DNA from: Heliopora coerulea | Lineage: Eukaryota > Cnidaria > Anthozoa > Scleralcyonacea > Helioporidae | Reading direction: 5' to 3' | NCBI GenBank assembly: GCA_030142905.1 | Contig: JASJOG010000028.1 | Span: 1,676,001-1,740,000 of the forward strand | Length of the DNA stretch: 64,000 bases | Shown here: positions 1 to 10,144 of the stretch, piece after piece | How the letters are laid out: each line of letters begins with the position of its first letter | Numbering within the stretch: the stretch's first letter is position 1 | Made by a program: the position numbers and the translations under genes | The notes under the pieces: generated by a model | Told to the model about the DNA's origin: nothing | Databases searched by the model: none | What the model saw: the letters and a program-made list of their open reading frames with translations, nothing else

Positions 1-1020
1 TGCAGCGCAGCACGGATTGTCAATTCACAAGTGCAGCACTAAAGTTCACCAGCGTGTGAGCATAAACGATTAGGTAACTCGTCACAGCTACACACACAAG
101 TGTTCCCCTGTTGGATTAGTTCTACTCGCGTCTTCGATATGTCACCATCAAGTGGTGGGGTTCTCGTGGTTTTGGGCAAAACAGAAGGAGAGCTTTGATT
201 CGATTGACATTTTCGAATGAACTCGTACTGAACCAACAGAGCAGGCCAGTTTAACGTCCCGTTAACCTCAATTGCAAAATATCTGTTGGAGAACAGTTGG
301 ATTTATGCAGTAATAGTTCCAGTTTTTAGAGTTCAATACTTGCCCCAGACCATTTTGAATAGTTCTGGGAACTTTGACACATCTGAAAACAAAGAAGAAG
401 GTGGTGTAGCGAGTGGTGGACAGATGGAGGGATTTATCCCTGGATGAAAAAAATAAATGGCCACTTAATTGTGATGTCGTTAAGTTTTTTATATTAATAT
501 CGCAAAGGCTGTTTTAATCTTATCCTACTATAATGTGTTAAATCGGGACTGCTATCATTTTGAGTAGTAATAATACTAATCTGTATTTACCCAAACTGAA
601 CAAAAATGCCATGAAAAGAACTCTTTGGTATCGAGGCGCCATGATTTGGATCTCTTCCTCCCAAAAAAATTAATTATACGTCTTATTTTAATTGTCATGA
701 GATCTCACTGTTACCATTTTTATTCTTATATGTCATGTTTTACCTGTATATATTAGATTTCAATTCTAAATATATAACTTTTAATATCTTGTATTTTATC
801 ACACGACCCTATGAAAAGCAACTCTATGATGGAATAATGAGGCTACCGTGTATAAATATGTTTAAATAAAACAAAAAAAAAGAATTTTTTTGGACTGTTT
901 AAATTGGGGGAGGAACACAAGCCACGTCTGCCTTTAAGCGCCGATAGTGCTCATGATGCCATTGAAATGATTTAGCAAACTTAAGTAAACATTAAATCTT
1001 TTCCGGATCAGTCGTCCGTT
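1..1020. other. Intergenic DNA, no gene recognised
   Basis: AT-rich sequence. One short open stretch lies on the minus strand at 39-236 and is followed by a possible GT donor, but its protein has no recognisable motif and it is not called as an exon. No repeat or RNA gene was identified. Confidence 0.4.
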
Positions 1021-1162
1021 ACTTTACTCCGGCTAATGCTGGACGATTTTAATTGTCCAGCATTAGCCGGAGTAAAGTCCAACATTAGCCATTTAATCGT
1101 CTAGCATTAGCCGGAGTAAACTTGTTTTTGTAAATATCCATCGGGATATTTACAAAAACAAG
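1021..1162. repeat. Hairpin cluster with two perfect inverted repeats
   Basis: A 24-base arm at 1021-1044 is the exact reverse complement of 1055-1078, and nearly the same arm recurs at 1099-1121. Directly after it, 19 bases at 1121-1139 pair perfectly with 1144-1162 around a 4-base loop. Such closely spaced perfect hairpins are typical of small foldback or MITE-like insertions. No coding potential is seen. The exact element ends and any target duplication could not be fixed. Confidence 0.75.
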
Positions 1163-2830
1163 CCGCATTCCTGTATGTTTTATCGTAAGGCTGAGCTCGT
1201 TTTTCGGTCTGTGCCCAAAATTATGAATGCTGATTGGCTACTGAACAATTCGACATTTTACGATATTAGACCGGTCTAATATGCTTTTTATTCCTGACCG
1301 TTCAATTTTAGCGGGAAAATCTTCGAGAAGCTATTAATGAAATTTAAATAGAATGAATCATCGAAAATGAACAATTCCGAAGAATAAAGAAGTGTTGAGC
1401 ACTATTAACGCTTTAGTTCAAAGATAATTGCATAAAAGTAGGAGAAATGAATAATTTATTTGTGGAAACAATTAAGAAGCCAGAAGAAAAAGTTACGAGG
1501 TAAGGTAAACAACAACATCCAACACGAATACCCCGGTTAAAAATGAGATAGAACGTTAACCAAGAGACGTATGATAAATTCCTTATCAATCTCGTTTGTT
1601 CGGTCCGAACTGGAGAGTACTTGCCTTTGATTTTTTCCCACAAACATTGCTTCCGCGTCGCTCAGTCTGTACGAAAACCTTATGCAAAAGTGACATTCCT
1701 TGATAATAATTAGGTTATCACTATTTACGAGTAAGGACGTTAATTATTGGTGAAAAACGGAATGTAAAGTAGAGCCGACAACAATTAGGCAAAAATTGCG
1801 AGTCCTTTGATAGCCTTAACACTTGAGTTTAGTTCTGGTTTGTTAAATTTAATGTGTAATACTTCCTCGACCTTGAATAAAGTAGGTTAGTATTAATGAA
1901 ATCAGTGGCAAACTCAGAAATTTCGAAAAGCGGGGTACCCAAACTAAGATTTTATCAAGGTTTTGAGGTGGCTAACTTGGTCCACCTGGTGAAACTTCAT
2001 GTTTGTTTGGGACTAAGTGATCCCATCTGGAGAAATTCTTTATATTGTCTAAGGAAATATTTGCTATATTGTAAAACTTTTATCAATTGATCTGTGTCTC
2101 TAAATTGTGTTTTAACATGTGCTCCAAGTGTAATCGATTCCAAATATTGCCTGGCCGTGTGAAAGTCTAGCAAGCTTTAAGCCAGTCACTTTAATAAGTT
2201 CATTTTCGTGAGAGATTCGCTTGTTATGAAACGACAATAGCTCGAGGGATGAACGACGATTGTGTTAAGTTGACGTTTGGTTTTGTCATCTTCATTGGCA
2301 TCAACACTGAACTGTTTGTACCCTTTTTACACTAGGGAAAAATGGAGGTCACCAGTTTGAAAGAGTATATTACTCATCTGTAGTACAGCCTCGACCACAT
2401 TGAGCTGCGAAAGTTCTCTCCCGTGCGTTATCATGAAATGAAATATCGTAGGTTAACAACTCGAAATGGGGGCGGGCCCCTTGGGGTCCTTCCTTTGGAT
2501 GGGAGTTAGATTAATAAAGAATGTTATAGTTATTTAGGGTGAGATTGAGTGAAAAAAAAAATAGAATGGCTGGGGTGGAACTAGAGGGGGGTTGGTGGAG
2601 TTGCGACTCCCGCCTCTTTTGTGGGAAAACGTCTATGTGTCTTTTAGGGACAGATTTTTGCGCTCCTTTCTAACTGTCACCTAGACGTACTTCGCTCGAA
2701 ACAATCAAAATCGCCCGAGTAGTGTCTTAATAGAAACCTCCAACCTTTGACCTTCGAAATTCCTAGATGTGTTACTGAATAGTTTCGGAAAAAAGCAAAG
2801 ATGGTTAAGTCGATCTCATTGATTTTTTAA

Positions 2831-3089
2831 TTCAGCCGTGAGCAGAGCGTGTTCGCAATCCAAGAAATGCGGTGCATCTGCAGTACAGCTAGGTTGAGTA
2901 GCATCCACGAAAAGGCGTTTCGGAAGGCAGTGACCTGTTTTCCCAATACATGCTTTATTGCAGCCTGGGCAGGCAATTTCAAACACGACACATTCGGTCG
3001 GGAATTAAGTGTAAGTTTGAAAAAAATGAGAAAGTTTCTTAGTGTTGTAGATGACGATGAGCTTGACCCGGTTACCAAGATTTAGCGAG
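2831..3089 (-). pseudogene. Penelope-like element fragment: GIY-YIG endonuclease end
   Basis: Read on the minus strand, one frame gives NTKKLSHFF, then an in-frame TAA, then CVVFEIACPGCNKACIGKTG, and further on a PHFLDCEH segment. The V-x-E-I-x-C-P-G-C and I-G-K-T-G spacing is the conserved core of the GIY-YIG nuclease that follows the reverse transcriptase in Penelope-like retroelements. The usual Tyr of the second motif is replaced by Cys (KACIGKTG), and a stop interrupts the frame. No reverse transcriptase is visible beside it. This is a dead fragment, unrelated in sequence to the Penelope pair near 27.1-28.5 kb. Confidence 0.55.
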
Positions 3090-3999
3090 ATTTTCACCTC
3101 GTCTGCCTAAAGTACGGAACGCGAAACCAACCTTTTTATGAATCGCAGAGTCTGTAACTCGGTGTTGTTTATCCATATATAGATGCATCTGGTTCTTGTA
3201 AATTTTAGTAAATGTTCGTGTTGTTTCCATGCCCTCTCATCGTGTGGGGGCTGCCACAAAACCACTAGTTCTACAAATGAAAGTATTCAGTTCTCAGCTG
3301 CATTGTGAAGATCAAATAGTAAATTGCGAGTCGGAAATTGAAATTTTCTATAGCTTCATTTGTTTCATAAATAATATCGTGTGTTTGCTCTGTTCGAGGT
3401 GACGAATATTATTGCAAAATTTGTCGTTATTGTACTTACTGGTATATCTCGGTATATATATCGGGTGGACAAGGCCATAATACTTGTATGCAAATGTGCA
3501 ATACTGAGTCAAACTAGAGAAGAATGTGCAGTGTGACTGTGTTCTGTCGAATAATACGGACTATGCAGTATCAGACTATCAATATATGCCTTATGCACTT
3601 CTCATAAATATCCGTTAAAGACTTGTCTTTTATTCAGAACAATTAGAAATTTACTTCTACCTTCAAAACCACCTGGCACCAGCTCAAAGCCTCCAATTAG
3701 TTCGAAAATTAAAATTACTGATTGAAATTGACCGCGAATCAAAACTCGTTCCAAGTGTGCAACGTTATTAGATCAAAAATATATCGGGTGAGCACTTGAC
3801 TTGTTCTGCAGACCGAGTGCCAAGGTGAACATCGATGATGGTGAGTTCTTATGGATCTGTTGGAATGAGAATACATCTGAAATGTTCAACATTATTTTCC
3901 AAGTTTTATGTAGTAAAGAACGTGGAAAGTTCTATAATAACTTGAAAATCCCGGAGGATACAATGGAATTACATAACATATAATATTAGTAACATATTA

Positions 4000-4340
4000 G
4001 GGACCTTAAAGATCTACGACGTCAACTTCAACGACGCGTCCTTCGAAACAAAAGAATTCTTCATGTAAAACAAAGAATGAATAATTTTTATTCTCCAGGG
4101 CATTCTCAACACCGTCGTGGTTGTACATACAACGGCACCTTTACCATTTTCACGTCTTGAGGAAGACGTCAGCTCGCGGAATAAATGAAGCTGTTACTTA
4201 AAATTGCATTAAGCCCAAGGCTACAGTCATAAAACTAGCCACAAGCATCAAGCACGGGAGTCAATAAACCGTGGTTTCTTTAAATGCAGAAATTTTAAAA
4301 ACGTCGTCGTTGAAGTTGACGTCGTAGATCTTAAGGTCCC
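4000..4340. mobile_element. Foldback (MITE-like) element in duplication copy A
   Basis: The first 37 or so bases (GGGACCTTAAAGATCTACGA onward) reappear inverted at 4302-4340. The flanks carry related AT-rich sequence (CATATTA on the left, TAATATATTA on the right). The inside has no open frame of note. Comparison with copy B shows that the sequence before 4000 and after 4345 is contiguous in the ancestor, so the element is an insertion. Confidence 0.7.
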
Positions 4341-5682
4341 TAATATATTAAATGACGAAATCACAAATTTAGTTCTATGACATAATATACATTTTCGTGA
4401 GACATGCAATATAATCAATCTTCCGGTCATCAGTATTGTACGTTAAGTTTTTTATATTTACAAATTTTCCGTAAAGTTGTGATTATTTTTCTCTACTTCG
4501 TTCATATCTTCGTACATATCTGATCAGTGGCGGCGTGGCTCTCTAATAGGGGCCGAGAAATGACACGCTAAGGGTCCACTTTTAGCAGGGTGTGTAAGGT
4601 CGGGGTGAGGAGATTGCTGCCAGTATAAAATACGATGTGAATTGAAAATGTGAAAACTTTAAATTCATTGAGATAAAAGCCTAGAAAAAAACCCCTGACA
4701 TTATATAATGTATTTATGATGACATGCGCCGATGATAAAATATAAATGATTAAAAGTGACTCCCTGCAAATCCTACAGGAGTTTTAAATTTCACAACTCT
4801 ACACAGAACGTCACGTTTATGCGGATTTTGCACCCTACATAACGCTTTATGTAGGAGCCTTCTGCCTACAAAGCATTAGGATTCACAAATTACAAATTCT
4901 TGGGGTCCATCTGGAAATGTCCCGATGTCCCGGTGGGGCACCCCGCCCCTGTATCTCATTGCATATAGCTGTTGGTGTGCCGGAAACGACACACTATTGT
5001 AATACGACATTACAACAAACGCTTGGATAGATTTAATACAAAATTTAACTTACTTAGTGCTAGCATTCAGTGAAAGAGAACAAGAATTATGTTCATTGGA
5101 ATTTTCTCATGCTAAAAACGTCAAAATTAGCGAATATAGATTTGGCTATAAGGTGAATTTTCTGCCCGCCAAATTCGAAGATTTGGAGGGGAAAATGTGA
5201 AACTGGCAACCCTTGAAGAAACTTGGACCTTGTCCAGCCCTGTGTCGATGTACTTCTGTTATTATGTCCAAAATGACAACTATGAGTGCAAGTAAGATAC
5301 ATGAATACCTGCTCTTAAAAATGTCCAGCAGCTGACATGGTTATGATTATCCACGAGTTTCAACTTGCTTTTTCTACTTCAAATGTACGGAGATGGGAAT
5401 TACGTAATAAGTTTAAAAAGAGTAGAAATATATGATTTATTATGGTGGGTTTCCAGTTTGAAGTTGTCAAAAATCAAAATGCAATTTGCCGTAGTAACGC
5501 GCGTTCAGCATCATAGAAATGGCGGGGGGTTTATTGCCATGGTCGTTTCGTACCTACAGTTTACTATAGTTATTATAAGACACTTAAATGTTTTAGCGCG
5601 GGTGTAGAATGGACCATGTTACTTCCACGAGATACTTCTCTGTTAGTAACCTGCTTTTACATATATGATGTTGTATTTATTG

Positions 5683-6293
5683 CAATAGACGCGCACTATC
5701 TAATAAACGCCCTCCTTCCAAGAAACGCTGTTCATAAACCAAATGGGACCGTTCTTGAAATTGTGGAACCTTTCAAACCCTTCGCCCTTAATCTTTCAGT
5801 CTTAATCTTTTCAATCTTCAGGATCATTTCATTCCCTGTTTCAAGGAAGGACAGCCATGTGAAACTGGAGCGAGACAGCTCCAGTCTCAGCTTTCAGTCC
5901 TGCAAGAATGCGTTAGGCCCGACCCTTTCAAGGTCATCTATAATTCGGATTTTGAGGACGCAGATAGATGCCGACCTTTTTTGAGTCTGATACGATGACA
6001 TAGAAATTGAGTGAAAATTTCATTGTTGAATTGTGTGAAATTTTTTTTGTTGTTAATCGCTCATTCTGATGTTGCAAGTGCAGTTAAAAAATCTTCTATC
6101 TTTTATTACTAACGCCGATGACGGTGAAATTGACATTGTGTGAACATTTGCGTGAGATCGTGAGTATACTTTGTATTTTTGAGGTTGAAATATTAAATTT
6201 TGAAATAAACGCCCCTCTCTAATAAACGCCTCTCTCAAATAAACGCCTCCCTTCGGAGCTCAATTTTTCAATAAACGCCCAGGGCGTCTATTG
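5683..6293. mobile_element. Candidate 611-bp TIR element present only in copy A
   Basis: The stretch begins CAATAGACGC and ends GCGTCTATTG, a perfect 10-base terminal inverted repeat. Several subterminal copies of the motif AATAAACGCC occur near both ends, repeated in the 6200-6280 part. Duplication copy B has no counterpart between about 62115 and 62150. No transposase is encoded, so it would be non-autonomous. A clear target duplication was not found, so the ends are provisional. Confidence 0.5.
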
Positions 6294-7729
6294 GAATAAA
6301 TACGGTATTTAAGTAAATACGGTATTTCCCATCAGGGTAATACAATGCTGTGGCATTGTATTACCCTCATGGGAAAATGATCCTGTCAGTTTTTGCGCTT
6401 ATTCCAGGGAAGCGCTTCCTGGTATTTTTACCGTCATGTGGGGTACTTATTCCAGGGTGGCAGTTATTCCAAGGTGTCACTTACTTCACCGGCAGCGGAA
6501 CGTATCTGAAAGTAGGGGGTTGGGTGACAAAGTTACCAAGGGGTAGAATCTTGACAGGTCTTGGGTGTAGCCTTAATGTTTAGGGAGGTTCTAGGACTTT
6601 CTCCTACCAACATTTTGAGAGCACTTTTGAGCAGGATCTGAGTTTGTTTTTTTCATGTTTGGAAAGTAGGGTCCTTCTCTTCAACAATGACAAAAAGTAA
6701 ACGTCAAATGTAATCAGTTTACTTATTGATATGCATTGATATTATTGATATTGATATTATTATGCAGATTTAAATAACATCATCTTGTTGTCATGTGTAG
6801 GTCTGTATGTGTTCAGTTGATTTGTTTGTATCGTTTCTGAAAATCTTGCCATTTTAAAACTGCAGCTATAAAGATTACTTGGGGACTAGGGAGAAAACAT
6901 CTCCGCGCTCCCACACCCTTTTATTTTATTATCCATGGATATTTCTTGGTATCTCTTGGGATTTCATGGGATACATGTGGGCTACATGTGGGATCCTGGG
7001 TAAAGGACGCTCCGAGCCCGAGAAAAAAGTAACCATAACCTCATATTGCGTGTAAATCAATGTTTACAGTTTACGACTGGAAAGTTTAGTTTTTTGGTAG
7101 TTGACAGATCACATAAGTACCTCTCCCGGCCGTATGTGATTCTGTGCTGGGTGGGGGGCTTAGCCCTCCCTAGATATTTCCTCTAGTGGGGCAATAATCC
7201 CCCTAGCCTCCCATGTTTCTATCGAGTGAGGCGTTTTTTTCAGTAGATACGGTGAACCACATTGCCAACTGAGGTTAGCGAGGAGGATAATTATTGTTTT
7301 AGAGGTACAAAGCAAAGCATTGGTGAATTGTCTCCTACAGACTATAATAAACGTTCACTTCAGAAAAGTGTAGCGGAGGCCTCGCCTTTAATCTAGTTCT
7401 GTAAATAGAACAGGTTTCTTCTAAACAGGATCTTGATTGATGCTTCGAGTTTTCTGACACCATCTAAGAGTTTAACTTCAATGTTTTTTAAAAGTGTAGG
7501 ATCGGTTGGACATCTGGTAACGTTGACTTGAAGCATGGTTTCCATGGTAACATTTACACGTGATAAAATGGGAAAAAAGGGAAATTTGCTTACTCATCCT
7601 CAGATTCCCATCTCTTGTCGCATCTAGTAAGAAAACAGTTGAGCGAAAACGTTTTGAAGATATTTCTCTATTCAAAAATGTTTACTTTGATTAAAGTTTG
7701 GACCGTGGTTCACTCGAAATGAATGTAAA

Positions 7730-8171
7730 ATGAGGCAGATTTGTGGAAATGTTTTCATTGGAGACAGGGAAGATGCTTTAAGTTGTTTAACCGACGATAA
7801 AGAGATCAAGAACATTCTTACTATTGAGAACGAACCCCTTCAACTGGCAGAAGAAAATGGGAACTTTCTGCTGAAGCAGGTGAAATGTATGGACGAGCCA
7901 GAGGCTGATTTTTTGAGCCATTTAGACGATTGCATCGAGTTTATACAGGAAGGAGTGAAAAACAGCAAAGTTTTAGTGCACTGGTAAGACATTTTTAAAA
8001 CAATTTTGAGCAGTTGTCAGCGAAATGAAAGTTTAATTGGTTACGTTTTGGTTGCAGTTTTGCTGGAGTATCAAGAAGTGCCACTGTTATTCTAGCTTTT
8101 ATGATGAAGGTGCAAAATATCGATTTAAAGAAGGCTTTTGACAATCTGAAAGCAGTGTACCCAAAGGCTGA
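7730..8171 (+). CDS. DUSP12/YVH1-like dual-specificity phosphatase, exons 1-2 (copy A)
   Basis: Exon 1 is 7730-7983 and exon 2 is 8058-8171, with a GT-AG intron that splits the catalytic Cys codon. Translation across the junction gives the phosphatase signature HCFAGVSRSAT, fitting HCxxGxxRS, preceded by VKCMDEPEADFLSHLDDCIE. That segment closely resembles the DKPETDLLSHLD region of DUSP12, a cysteine-dependent phosphatase linked to ribosome assembly in this family. The residue after the Cys is Phe where many relatives have Ser or His. Exon 2 ends in phase 2 after YPKAE. The usual following helix (N-x-G-F) and the C-terminal zinc-binding domain were not found; only a possible decayed remnant lies near 9310-9410. 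The copy may therefore be truncated, or spliced into the coiled-coil exons downstream with which it is in phase. Confidence 0.7.
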
Positions 8172-10144
8172 GTAAGTAAAAGTACTGACACTACATTTAC
8201 CTAAGCTTAGTTTATACAGTACAGCATGTTATTACTGCACCAAACAAAATGTTTGTTGAATGGTTCAGTCATAGTACTGTGGATAAGTCAGCTGTATTTG
8301 TTCCATTGAGTTAGATGACTCTTATAGCACATAAACTCATTCCCAGCAGAATCAGTTATTTATTATTATTTTTACTTTGGCTAACATCTGATGATTTTAC
8401 CAGTCAAGGGAAAACATCTTGCTGGAAAGAGTTGAAACATGCATGTGATTAATGGTTACACAATTGAGAAAACTTGATGTTGTAGCATTAGATAAATGAG
8501 AGGATACTGTGCCCTATAATTTCCTGTATAATGTATAAACTTATAATGCGGTGTTATCAAAATTTTTTACCTTACCTTTTTATACTGTGTAATCAAAATT
8601 TTTGAAAGGTGTGCTGAAACGTTTTCAGTGTGATGTTTGTGGGTTTCATGGTAGTCATTGTTATGGTCTTTAAACATAAGAATCTCATTATCTGGTAATG
8701 CATGTGACCTCCAACACAGCCACTTTCTGTTAATTTTGAATCCTAGAGGACTGATTGGAAGCCAGTCATTTCTGAACTTTTCATATTTTTACAAACAGTG
8801 TGATTGTGAACAGCTAAATATATTGTACAATTAATTCCATCACATCCTTAGTGACTGCAATATCCCAGTACTAAAGTTTAATACAGTATGTATGGATAAA
8901 AGTCTATCTTGCTTACCAGGATTCCAGCAAGGTGACATGTCCTGGTTAGCCTAGATGGAAAATTAGATGATTCTCCATAATTTTAAAGGGAACTCTGAAA
9001 ATATCAAGGAATTATAAACAAACCGTAACCTTGAGTACTTTAGGTGTCCCAGCTGGCCTGGATCACATAAAATAAATGTATAACAGCCCATTAAATTAAT
9101 GATTTCAATTGTAAAAAGTTGAAAGTCTGAAAAACTGCTTTGTCAGGTAGAAGCAGAAAAATCTGAAATGGTTGAATCCTTCATATACCAGTTTGTAAAT
9201 TAAATTTCTGACCTAAGTCCAGACTTCAGTATTATTGATTTGTAGTTCTGAAACAACTTTTTGATGTACAAATTCTGGACACATTTTTGAGACAATGTGT
9301 TGTTACTGCATGGGATTTATGAAGGACTGTTTCTTTAGAACTTGGAGTACACAGCTGAATTGGAACTTGAACTTGAGAAGAAGGAGTCCTTGCTGAAACA
9401 AACAGCATGAGTTTAACTTAGTTTAAGTAATTTTACAATCTGGTGAGTGGTAAACTTGTAGAGTAAAAACAATCAAAAAGTATGTATTAAATTGTCTGCT
9501 GGTTAACATGATTTTTGATCGAGGGGTGAAGTTCTTCCCTCTTGTTGATATGAAGACAGGATATACATCTTCTAAATTGGGGCCTTAAGTGGTTATGGAT
9601 AAACATTAAATTTAACTCCCCTTCAGCTTATAATCAAGAAATCTAGACTACTTAAAGTAGTACTACAAGTATTTTTTCTTTTCTCTTTGAAAAAAATCAT
9701 TACGTACCTTTTTTATAAGAACCTTACAGCCTGATTTATCCTTGGATACTCAATATATAAGAACATTCTCTTGCTGCTCTGGGGTCTTACACGCGGTTTT
9801 TTACTGTGGTTCAATTGCAGTTTACTACTGCAACTGTTGTTGTTGCTGTTGTTGTTGTTGCTGTCACTATTGTTGTTGATGTTGCTGTCACTATTGTTGC
9901 TGCTGCTGCTGTTGTTCTTGCTTCGGCAGTTGTTCTTGCTTCTGGTGCTGTTGTTGTTGCTGTTGCTGTTGTTTTTGCTGTTGCTGTTGTTGTTGTCGTT
10001 GTTCTTTGTCTCGATGCATGCTGGTGTTGTTTCTGTTATTACTGGTGAAGTCCACTGTATTCCTGTCTTCGTAATCTTCTTTGTTGCGTCTTTGTTATGG
10101 GCCGTCTTCCCTGTTCTTATGTTTTATTGCTATTATTTCTGCAG
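8172..10144 (+). other. Intron or intergenic stretch with a decayed coiled-coil-like exon remnant
   Basis: Mostly AT-rich, without clear exons. At 9352-9410 a frame reads LEYTAELELELEKKESLLKQ and then stops, with no GT donor. It could be the dying end of the phosphatase gene or an upstream exon of the coiled-coil gene. A preceding GFMK-like segment near 9310 is in a different frame. Confidence 0.3.
9826..10012. repeat. Degenerate (GTT/GCT)n trinucleotide repeat
   Basis: Long runs of GTT, GCT and close variants. They produce artificial Leu-rich and Val-rich open frames on the plus strand, which are not genes. The tract lies in non-coding DNA just upstream of exon 10145. Confidence 0.9.

Larger units (their letters stand above)
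3588..8171 (+). repeat. Segmental duplication, copy A
   Basis: This block aligns, in the same orientation and with moderate divergence, to 55378-64000. Matching landmarks are 3590/55380, 4375/56265, 4560/56435, 4780/60930, 5093/61380, 5370/61800, 6350/62155 and the phosphatase exon 7730/63585. It contains the upstream flank and first two exons of a DUSP12-like gene. The copies differ by insertions: a foldback at 4000-4340 and a TIR element at 5683-6293 in A; two foldbacks and a hAT element in B. Confidence 0.85.
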
